This document shows, piece after piece, positions 34,693 to 40,743 of a DNA stretch of 40,743 nt; position 1 is the stretch's first letter; the number at the start of each line of letters is the position of its first letter. The translations under genes were made by a program, and so were the position numbers. The stretch comes from an uncultured Pseudomonadota bacterium (GTDB taxonomy: Bacteria; Pseudomonadota; Gammaproteobacteria; Steroidobacterales; Steroidobacteraceae), in contig CAIOZU010000030.1 of the NCBI GenBank assembly GCA_903862885.1, positions 1 to 40,743 on the forward strand, written 5' to 3'. The notes beneath the pieces are model-generated. The model did not search any database, was not told the origin of the DNA, and saw nothing but the letters and a program-made list of their open reading frames with translations.

Positions 34693-36063
34693 ATGCCATG
34701 CCGCACCGATTCTCAGAGCCTAACGACCATTTGGATGGCGATCCTTGGCACCCTGATCGTGACGCTCCTGCCAGCCGCCGCCCACGCCGTCCCAAGCTTC
34801 GCCCGTCAGACGGGTGTCGCCTGCGAAGCCTGCCACACAGTCTTTCCGGAACTCACCCATTTTGGTCGGCTATTCAAAGCCAACGGCTATGTGCTCGATA
34901 CCCGCACCCAAGTCAAAGATGTGAACGCGGAGCGCCAAGAGATGCTGTCGCTTGCCAGCCTCCCGCCGTTGTCTTTAATGATCCAAGCCTCCTACACACA
35001 GCTCGCCACCCCCTTACCGGACGCTGCCGGTCACGGTGCTGCCCAAAATGGCGTGGCCGCCGTACCCCAGCAAGTGAGCCTTTTTTACGCCGGGAAGATC
35101 GCCCCGAATCTCGGCGCTTTTTTACAACTGACCTACGAGAATGACAGTGGCACGATCGGCATTGATAACGCCGATATCCGCTACGCAAAAAATATTCTCC
35201 TGCCGGATGACCAGTCGCTGATCTATGGCCTCTCCTTGAATAACAACCCGACCGTTCAAGATCTGTGGAATTCTACGCCCGCCTTTGGTTTTCCCTATGC
35301 CGCCTCCAATTCCGCACCGGGCAGCCCCTATGCCACGCAAATTGACGGCACTCGTGGACAGGATGTGGCGGGTATCACCGCCTACGCGCTTTGGAATGAG
35401 TCGGTCTATGGTGAGTTGGGTCTTTATCGTTCCGCCAAACAAGGAACGGCCTCGCCCTTAGACAGCACCACCCCCGGTGGCGTGTTGGCCAGTTCCGCCC
35501 CCTACTGGCGTGTGGCCTATGAACGCAATTGGGGTGCGCACTCCTTAGAGGCCGGCTTATACGGCGCTACATTTAAGATCTATCCGGACTTCGGTCAGGG
35601 CTTTGGACAGGCGCTTCGCGGCCCGAGTGATCGGTATCGCGATGTGGCCTATGACCTACAGTATCAATACGTGGGTGATCTCCACTTGTTTACCCTGACA
35701 GCGACTCACATCGCCGAGAAACAAACACTGGACGCGACCCTGACCGCCGGCATGAGTAGCCAAGCACGCAATGAGCTCAATACCACGCGGGCTTTTGCGA
35801 CGTATTACTACCAACGTAAAGTGGGCGGCACCGCGGGTGTTTTCAGAACCTCAGGCAGCACCGATGCGTTGATCGCACCCCACTCACCTGACACGGCGGG
35901 CTGGGTGATGGAGGTGAACTACATGCCGTGGCTTAACACCAAGTTCGGCATCCAATACACCGCCTTCAGCAAGTACTCAGGCCTTGGCAGCAACTATGAC
36001 ATGGCCGGACGAAATGCCAAAGACAACAACACCTTGTATCTACTTGCCTGGCTATCCTACTGA
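34693..36063 (+). CDS. Cyc2-like fused monohaem cytochrome c / outer-membrane beta-barrel
   Basis: A 456-residue exported protein. The signal peptide ends in PAAAHA (cleavage after about 32). The mature N-terminus is VPSFARQTGVACEACHTVFP, with a single haem-c site CEACH at 44-48, followed by ELTHFGRLFKANGYVL. The rest (about 75-456) has no further Cys. It is rich in alternating aromatic/hydrophobic strands (VSLFYAGKIAPNLGAFLQLTYE, VYGELGLYRSA, WRVAYERNWGAHSLEAGLYGA, DVAYDLQYQYVG, KFGIQYTAFSKYSG) and ends LYLLAWLSY, as an outer-membrane porin would. A short N-terminal cytochrome fused to a barrel of this size is the architecture of Cyc2, the outer-membrane iron oxidase of Acidithiobacillus and neutrophilic iron oxidisers. 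The FARQTG..C..CH motif is known in that family. Iron oxidation is inference. ATG 34693 is preferred to TTG 34678. A diheme cytochrome gene follows 13 bases later. Confidence 0.8.
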   Translation: MPCRTDSQSLTTIWMAILGTLIVTLLPAAAHAVPSFARQTGVACEACHTVFPELTHFGRLFKANGYVLDTRTQVKDVNAERQEMLSLASLPPLSLMIQASYTQLATPLPDAAGHGAAQNGVAAVPQQVSLFYAGKIAPNLGAFLQLTYENDSGTIGIDNADIRYAKNILLPDDQSLIYGLSLNNNPTVQDLWNSTPAFGFPYAASNSAPGSPYATQIDGTRGQDVAGITAYALWNESVYGELGLYRSAKQGTASPLDSTTPGGVLASSAPYWRVAYERNWGAHSLEAGLYGATFKIYPDFGQGFGQALRGPSDRYRDVAYDLQYQYVGDLHLFTLTATHIAEKQTLDATLTAGMSSQARNELNTTRAFATYYYQRKVGGTAGVFRTSGSTDALIAPHSPDTAGWVMEVNYMPWLNTKFGIQYTAFSKYSGLGSNYDMAGRNAKDNNTLYLLAWLSY

Positions 36064-36076
36064 GCGCGACAGACCT

Positions 36077-36751
36077 ATGACCCTGAATCAGATCCCATCG
36101 CGCCTACACGGTCGTTCACAGCGTCTTCTACGACTCAGTCGACTGAGTCTTTTCGGGTGCGTCTTTAATTTGGCTTTGGGTCTGGCGCTCGCTGACACCC
36201 CAGAGCAACGCATCACCCACCACGCCACGCACCTGGCGGTCGAAGCCTGTGGCACCTGCCATGGGGCACAGGGGGTGAGCCAGCTCCCTAAGATCCCCAA
36301 CCTCGCCGGACAAGACGCCGACTACCTCAGCGCGCAACTCAAAGCCTTTCGCAACCAAACCCGTGGCGATCCGGATGCCATCGGCTACATGTGGGGCATG
36401 GCCGCGGCTTTAGATGATGAGACAATCGCCGCCCTCGCCAGCCACTACGCGACCCACACACCGAGCGCCGGGCGAGTGAGTCACTCGAGTGCACTGCCCA
36501 TGGGCCGTCGACTCTATCAAGAGGGATTACCCGATCAGGGCGTGCCGGCCTGCAGTGCCTGTCATGGCCTCGATGCGCACGGACTCGCCGGCTTCCCACG
36601 ACTCGCCGGTCAGCACGCACAATACCTGCTGAAGCAACTGCGCTCCTTCCAAAACAATATGCGTGATGTGGCGGTCATGCACGGGGTCACGCAAGGACTC
36701 AAGCGCGCTGAGATGGAGTCAGTCGCCGCTTATCTCGAGAGCCTACCGTAG
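36077..36751 (+). CDS. Diheme cytochrome c, c4/c553 type
   Basis: A 224-residue periplasmic cytochrome with two tandem cytochrome c domains. The signal peptide runs to about 39 (ALGLALA then DTPEQ). Haem 1 is CGTCH at 58-62 followed by PKIPNLAGQDADYLSAQLKAFR. Haem 2 is CSACH at 159-163 followed by PRLAGQHAQYLLKQLRSFQ. The Met ligands are probably in YMWGMAAALDDE (105/108) and NNMRDVAVMHG (195/201). The layout is that of cytochrome c4, a soluble or membrane-attached electron shuttle between bc1 and terminal oxidases. In A. ferrooxidans the diheme c4-type Cyc1 is encoded beside Cyc2 and takes its electrons. Here the gene begins 13 bases after the Cyc2-like gene, so the two very likely form one operon. 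ATG 36077 is chosen for the signal peptide. Confidence 0.92.
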   Translation: MTLNQIPSRLHGRSQRLLRLSRLSLFGCVFNLALGLALADTPEQRITHHATHLAVEACGTCHGAQGVSQLPKIPNLAGQDADYLSAQLKAFRNQTRGDPDAIGYMWGMAAALDDETIAALASHYATHTPSAGRVSHSSALPMGRRLYQEGLPDQGVPACSACHGLDAHGLAGFPRLAGQHAQYLLKQLRSFQNNMRDVAVMHGVTQGLKRAEMESVAAYLESLP

Positions 36752-36857
36752 TCGAGATCAGAGTCGCGCGATGTCAGACTAGCAAACAAGGCACGCGTAC
36801 CGATAAACGATGTATCAACCCCGCTCATCTCGCTACGCAGACTGACCCCACATAAAA

Positions 36858-36899
36858 AAAGCCCCTTCACGTCGCGGTACGCGATCTTGAAGGGGCTTT
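36858..36899. terminator. Bidirectional terminator between the c4 and porin genes
   Basis: AAAGCCCCTTCA (36858-36869) is the exact complement of TGAAGGGGCTTT (36888-36899). An inner stem TCGCG/CGCGA (36872-36876 and 36880-36884) closes on GTA. On the minus strand seven T residues follow the stem, an excellent terminator for the porin. On the plus strand TTTC plus CGTTTC follows, weaker but usable for the cytochrome unit. Confidence 0.85.
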
Positions 36900-36938
36900 C
36901 TCGTTTCAACAGACGATCGACGCGTCTATCCAGAGGCG

Positions 36939-38417
36939 CTAGAAGGTATAGCGAACCCCCACGGTCGGATCAATGGTCGAGGTGTTGTAGGTAAAGCCAT
37001 TCGCTAAGCCACCTTGCACCTGTGACCACATGGCGCCGGTGTAGCCATCAAAGCGTTTGGTGAAGTGATACACCGCCGCCAACGACACCACACTCTCCTT
37101 ACCACTGCAGGTCGCACTGCCGGTGCCTGAGCAACCCGAAGTCCAACCGGAATTCGCAGCCGACCCGTAGTTATTTTGGTGATAGCCGTACACCGCACCG
37201 ATTACATCCAAGTGTGTGTTCGGTGAATACTTGGCGCCGAGCCAACCCACATCGAGTGTCTTGGTGTTGAGGAAGGAGCTCTTCGCGCCGGTTTGTGCAT
37301 TGACGGTCACTAAGGTGTAACCCCCAATGGTGTGTTGTCCAGCCAGCACAACCTTCGATGGATTCTTATAGTCAATCCGCTCGTAGCCGCCACTTAACTT
37401 CCACTGTTTATTGAGCGTGTACTGCGCCATCAAACCGACGGTCGTATTATCGGAAATCGTGCCCGTCACCGCCTTATCAATCGACGCGCACGTGTACGTC
37501 GCATTACTCAGCCCATCGACGTATTGACCGCTACCCGCGGCACACGCTTGCGTCACGTCATACACGCCTGAATTGCTCTTCGCTCCTGCCGCAGTCAAAG
37601 AACCCGCCGCAATCGCGTCGTTCTTCTTTGCATAATAGGCATCGACTGAGCCACCTGGAAACACCCAACCCAACGCGAGTTGCTGGGCGGTACCGGGATT
37701 TGAACCGCTCTTGCCTTGATACATCGCAGCCACGTGCGCGCCATGCGCCGTCACCTCGTACTTTACCGAGTTATCTAGGCGTCGATTTTCAGTGTCACCC
37801 CCACCCGCTGCCGTACCTGACCAACCGATCAGCGAGAAGGCGTTCGATGCATTCATCGGATCGTATTTAGCGATGCCATCGGCCAACACGCCGTTCTGAC
37901 GACCAACGGTGAGCGTGCCCCACTGCGCGTGGCTGACACCCGCATAAGCCGCACCACCAAAGACTTGACCCGCGACACTGCTGTCGATACCGTTGGTTTG
38001 GCTTCCTAAGGCCACGCCATTGTTTACCGTGAGGGACTTCAAGCCATCCGGCAATTGACCGGACCATGGATTGATCAGCGACTCGAGTCTAAACACCCCA
38101 GACCAGCCGTTACCGAAATCTTCCTGACCCTTCAAACCAATCTTGGTCTGACCGAGGTAACTGCCGGCCACATTGGTTTGTGATCCCACGCTATTTTTCT
38201 GGATGGCTTCGTTGGCACCGCCGCCGTTCCAATAATCACTGAGCGGCGCACCTGCGGATTGATACTGCACACCGACATCTAAGGTGCCGTACAAGGTGAT
38301 GCCCGCCATCGTCAGCGGGCCATCGGCTGTGGCGGCGCCAAGCGCGCTCGCGGAGATCAAAGGCCCTGCCGTCGCTGCCAACGCGATCCGCAGCCAAATA
38401 GGCGTGTTCATTTTCAT
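36939..38417 (-). CDS. Gram-negative general porin (Porin_4 type)
   Basis: A 492-residue trimeric porin for passive diffusion of small solutes across the outer membrane. The signal peptide ends near SASALGAATA (about 29). The mature start ITLYGTLDVGVQYQ and the C-terminal Phe in VGVRYTF are diagnostic. GLKGQEDFGNGWSGVFRLES and GTLTVGRQNG are common porin strand motifs. It is longer than typical porins (about 350-400) because of large loops. Two loops carry Cys pairs (TQACAAGSG...YTCAS at about 290-315 and SGCSGTGSATCSG at about 430-442), presumably disulfide-bonded. AGGGG precedes the ATG at 38417. It is convergent with the cytochrome pair and transcribed alone. Confidence 0.9.
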   Translation of the reverse strand: MKMNTPIWLRIALAATAGPLISASALGAATADGPLTMAGITLYGTLDVGVQYQSAGAPLSDYWNGGGANEAIQKNSVGSQTNVAGSYLGQTKIGLKGQEDFGNGWSGVFRLESLINPWSGQLPDGLKSLTVNNGVALGSQTNGIDSSVAGQVFGGAAYAGVSHAQWGTLTVGRQNGVLADGIAKYDPMNASNAFSLIGWSGTAAGGGDTENRRLDNSVKYEVTAHGAHVAAMYQGKSGSNPGTAQQLALGWVFPGGSVDAYYAKKNDAIAAGSLTAAGAKSNSGVYDVTQACAAGSGQYVDGLSNATYTCASIDKAVTGTISDNTTVGLMAQYTLNKQWKLSGGYERIDYKNPSKVVLAGQHTIGGYTLVTVNAQTGAKSSFLNTKTLDVGWLGAKYSPNTHLDVIGAVYGYHQNNYGSAANSGWTSGCSGTGSATCSGKESVVSLAAVYHFTKRFDGYTGAMWSQVQGGLANGFTYNTSTIDPTVGVRYTF

Positions 38418-38769
38418 TGCTGATATCCCCTAGATAATTCTGAATAGTCACCGTCGATTCGAACCGTTGGCGAGAGATCCCGCCCGAAAAACGGCGCTGG
38501 CCTGTGCCCCGACGCGGGTGAGGCCGAGTGTGATGACGCGTCTGTTACAATTTAATGACGTCCATCCTAACTGGTTTAATAGAAAAAGTGCGCAACCACT
38601 TGTACCGCCGCGAAAAATCCTAAAGGGGCATTTTACACCGCTTTGCGGTTTAACACGCAGCCCACCCGTGCCAGATGGCGCCCCGGTCGAAAAAATCAAT
38701 AGAAACAGCCAATTGGCTCTCAAAATCCGTCAAGCCCTCGCGCCAGCCCCACCCAGCCACTCGAGTCAA
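38418..38769. other. Gap between porin and MFS genes
   Basis: 352 bases with no supported gene. It must hold the porin promoter; the AT-rich part at 38540-38600 is the best region but I do not assign boxes. A small hairpin ACCGC-TTT-GCGGT (38637-38649) may end the MFS transcript. Confidence 0.5.
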
Positions 38770-40092
38770 TCAGGTGGCTTCAGCGCCCACCACGCGGCGC
38801 GCGTCAATCCCAAGCCACGCCACGGCCGCCACCAGCGCACACACCGTCCCAATCAGGAAAGCCGTGTGCCACGCCCCATGCCCCGACAAGTAGGCCACGA
38901 TCGGGATGCCGATGATTCCCCCCAGGTTACCGCCGGTGTTCATGACCCCACAGGCGGTCATGCTGTCGGCTCGACCGAAGGTGATGGCTGCCCCCCAATA
39001 AGACCCTTCGGTGAGTTCCACAAAACCAAAGCACAGCGCAAGCGCCGCGACCGCCGCTAAAGGACTGCTGATGGATACGGCCACGATCAGCAACAGCCCC
39101 GCGATCGGTAAGGCAATCAGTGGGATCAGACGAAAGCCCCAGCAGGTACCAAAGCGCGCACACAACTGTCCGGTCATCGCGCCACCGAGGCCTGCGCCAA
39201 TGGCGGATGCCAGCGGCGGGATACTCGCCAACAGCCCGCTCGTGATCACGGAGAAGTGACGTTCCTGCACCAGATAGAGGAAGCACCAGTTCGATAACAA
39301 GTAGAAAGCATAGTTCATACAGATGTATGAAAAAGTAATGAGCACGACATTTTGATCGAGCAACAAAGCGCGCAGACGCGTCCAACTGATCGGTGCCGCC
39401 ACCACCGCATGCACTCCCTCACCAATCTCAGCGAGCTCCAGGGTCGTGACCTTCAGATGTTGACTCGGCCGATCCCGTCCGTACCACATCCATCCGGCGA
39501 TCAACGCGAGTGCCGGCACACTGGTCCAAAAAAGCGCCGCTTGCCAGCCAAACACCAACATTAAAGAGGCGATCAACGGCGGTGTGATCGCAGCCCCTAG
39601 CCCTAAGCCCGCGGTCTGCAAGCCTTCCACAAACGCCCAGCGGTTCGGTGGGAACCAGGCTTCAAACACCCCCGCCGACACCGGAAACACCGCCGCCTGA
39701 GCGAGGCCCAACAACAACTGGGTACCGAGCAGCGCCACAAACAGCGTCTGACCCGAAAACACCACCGGCGCCAACGGCGTGGTGATGACCGCCAGAAAGG
39801 ACAAAATGCCCATCCAGATCATGGCGCGGTGCGTGCCATGCCGTTGACCCAAGATGCCGGCCGGTAGCTGCAACGCGCAATAGCCAATCACAAAGGCTTG
39901 CTGCAACCAGCCCACCTGCATCTGGGTAAGTCCCAACTCCGGCATCATTTGTTGGGCGGCCACGGTCAAGCTCTTCTGCTGCATGTAGGCGAGCAAGCCA
40001 AAGCCAAACATGAAAGAGAAAATGCGCCAACGCACTCGGGTCATGGCGACTTTCAAGGGGCTGTCGGCGAGCCCCGAGGTAACTGAGTTCAA
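38770..40092 (-). CDS. MFS transporter, anion:cation symporter (ACS) family-like
   Basis: A 440-residue inner-membrane transporter with about 12 helices, two blocks of six separated by a loop at about 210-235. The loop after helix 2 is GQRHGTHRAMIWMG (RhaS-like MFS motif A variant). Helix 4 is FEAWFPPNRWAFVEGLQTAGLGLGAAITPPLIASL, typical of ACS-family sugar-acid and organic-anion transporters (glucarate, galactonate, tartrate types). YLSGHGAWHTAFLIGTVCALVAAVAW is the last helix. The substrate is not predictable here; no catabolic genes are adjacent. The start is either TTG 40092, with AGGAA seven bases upstream, or ATG 40044, which would give 424 residues. I keep the TTG. It is transcribed alone. 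Confidence 0.88.
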   Translation of the reverse strand: MNSVTSGLADSPLKVAMTRVRWRIFSFMFGFGLLAYMQQKSLTVAAQQMMPELGLTQMQVGWLQQAFVIGYCALQLPAGILGQRHGTHRAMIWMGILSFLAVITTPLAPVVFSGQTLFVALLGTQLLLGLAQAAVFPVSAGVFEAWFPPNRWAFVEGLQTAGLGLGAAITPPLIASLMLVFGWQAALFWTSVPALALIAGWMWYGRDRPSQHLKVTTLELAEIGEGVHAVVAAPISWTRLRALLLDQNVVLITFSYICMNYAFYLLSNWCFLYLVQERHFSVITSGLLASIPPLASAIGAGLGGAMTGQLCARFGTCWGFRLIPLIALPIAGLLLIVAVSISSPLAAVAALALCFGFVELTEGSYWGAAITFGRADSMTACGVMNTGGNLGGIIGIPIVAYLSGHGAWHTAFLIGTVCALVAAVAWLGIDARRVVGAEAT

Positions 40093-40525
40093 CGGGTGTT
40101 CCTACGCGATCGAGTGCTTGATGAACACCCAGAGCCAAAGCATAACCCACTATCCCAACCGTAGACAGCCGCCCACCCCGCGGCTCTTTTGGTTGCGATC
40201 AAAGCCGGCACCGCAACGCGAACCCTGACACGGGATTAAAAGACAGACCGCCACCTAGCGCGTGTCTAAGGCGGTCGCAAGGCGGCGCCAGTCACGCGTC
40301 AGCGCCTGTCACCGGCGACGCCGACAAACACGCTCTGTTCGACCCAGATACAGAGCGATACGCCACCGCTGGCCACGCAGGCGTTGGGCGATCGACCCCT
40401 GCGTCCCTACTAAAGCGTGAGAACAGAGTCTATTCAATCAGCGCTAATCAGATCGCGTGAAGACAGGCCAATACACCCCGCACAACCGTCTACTGAATAC
40501 CTTAATGGCCAGTTGAAGTCGCCTA
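40093..40525. other. Gap between MFS gene and right-hand IS
   Basis: 433 bases with no gene I can support. Short open frames exist on both strands but lack ribosome sites and recognisable sequence. The MFS promoter should be in the first 150 bases. Confidence 0.5.
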
Positions 40526-40552
40526 TGACCTGCCTTGAGATAACTGGTCCAG
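40526..40552 (+). repeat. Presumed left inverted repeat of the IS3-family element
   Basis: Begins TGACCTGCC and ends AACTGGTCCAG. It corresponds to the reverse complement of 115-140 with mismatches in the middle. Confidence 0.65.
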
Positions 40553-40594
40553 CCTGATGTTCCCTAAAATAGAGGAACGGAGGGTTAAGGATCA

Positions 40595-40743
40595 TGCCAA
40601 AACAACGGTTTACGACGGAAGAGATCATCCACACGCTGCGCGAGGCTGACGTTCTGTCAGGTCAAAGCAAGACGGTAGCCGAGGTCTGCAAGCAGTTAGG
40701 GGTTACCGATAAGACCTACTTTCGGTGGCGCAAGACCCACGGG
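40595..40743 (+). CDS. IS3-family transposase OrfA, N-terminal fragment (3' end outside window)
   Basis: An open frame from ATG 40595 to the window end gives 49 residues. It starts MPKQRFTTEEI and continues LREADVLSGQSKTVAEVCKQ, then LGVTDKTYFRWRKTHG. This is the helix-turn-helix DNA-binding N-terminus of IS3-type OrfA (the T.EEI..LR..E.....G...EVC..LG.....YYRWR pattern). GGAGGG and AAGG lie in the leader just upstream. OrfA is normally joined to OrfB by frameshifting. The rest, including the leucine zipper and frameshift site, is outside the window. Confidence 0.92.

Larger units (their letters stand above)
40526..40743 (+). mobile_element. IS3-family insertion sequence, left end (partial)
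   Basis: The presumed left inverted repeat (40526-40552) is followed by orfA from 40595, and the element runs off the window edge. The arrangement of terminal repeat, 40-70 base leader and small helix-turn-helix orfA is standard for the IS3 family. The repeat matches the presumed right end at 115-140 in the TGACC tip and the AACTGGTCCAG core. The two copies therefore have the same orientation. Confidence 0.82.

Noticed and set aside
39662-40150. 162-codon frame overlapping the MFS gene start
   Set aside because: Gly/Val-rich shadow frame. The MFS frame carries continuous helices and family motifs.
40434-40634. 66-codon minus-strand frame across the IS left end
   Set aside because: Antisense to the IS repeat and orfA start, with no family resemblance.
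1-40743. CRISPR array, prophage, toxin-antitoxin or defence island
   Set aside because: No spaced direct repeats, integrase, phage structural or paired toxin-antitoxin genes were seen. Apart from the IS ends the content is ordinary chromosome.

Overview
The window is a roughly 40 kb stretch of moderately high-GC Gram-negative chromosome, bracketed by the ends of two IS3-family insertion sequences. Almost every gene is a housekeeping or biosynthetic gene of gammaproteobacterial type. The order uvrC-pgsA-tRNA-Gly-tRNA-Cys matches the E. coli uvrC-pgsA-glyW-cysT order. PurB, MnmA, AcnA, ThrA, ThrB and ThrC are also close in length to their E. coli counterparts. I therefore read it as Gammaproteobacteria; order or genus cannot be fixed from the sequence alone. 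Several genes appear to start at non-AUG codons (GTG for pgsA, purB and thrB; TTG for the NERD gene and perhaps the MFS gene; apparently CTG for msrQ).

Layout. 1-140: 3' end of an IS3 transposase and its right inverted repeat. 141-647: intergenic debris. 648-3345 (minus): tRNA-Cys, tRNA-Gly, pgsA, uvrC. 3425-4060 (plus): an RluE-like pseudouridine synthase, overlapping tail to tail with a class II DAHP synthase (minus, to 5354). 5428-10640 (minus): nudL-mazG-hrpA. 10793-17363 (plus): purB, a conserved hypothetical, mnmA, acnA and a HAD phosphatase. 17486-19767 (plus): msrP-msrQ, then a SYLF-domain lipoprotein-like protein. 19874-25762 (minus): a tightly packed six-gene unit of HlyD adaptor, ABC ATPase, two FtsX/MacB-type permeases, a YgjP-like zinc metalloprotease and tryptophan 2,3-dioxygenase. 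25813-26637 (plus): tatD. 26695-32018 (minus): thrA-thrB-thrC with a NERD-domain gene coupled to its end. 32296-34512 (minus): a YgiQ radical SAM protein. 34693-36751 (plus): a Cyc2-like fused monohaem cytochrome/outer-membrane barrel followed by a diheme c4-type cytochrome. 36939-38417 (minus): a general porin. 38770-40092 (minus): an MFS transporter. 40526-40743: left inverted repeat and orfA of an IS3-family element.

The most interesting part is the two-gene cytochrome unit at 34693-36751. Its first protein carries one CXXCH haem site directly behind a signal peptide and then a beta-rich body of outer-membrane type. Its second is a periplasmic diheme cytochrome. This is the gene order of cyc2-cyc1 in acidophilic iron oxidisers and suggests a route for electrons across the outer membrane; the iron-oxidising role is an inference. 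Next in interest are the ABC exporter/protease/tryptophan dioxygenase gene cluster, the apparent CTG start of msrQ embedded in the msrP stop codon, and the same-orientation IS ends at the two window edges.
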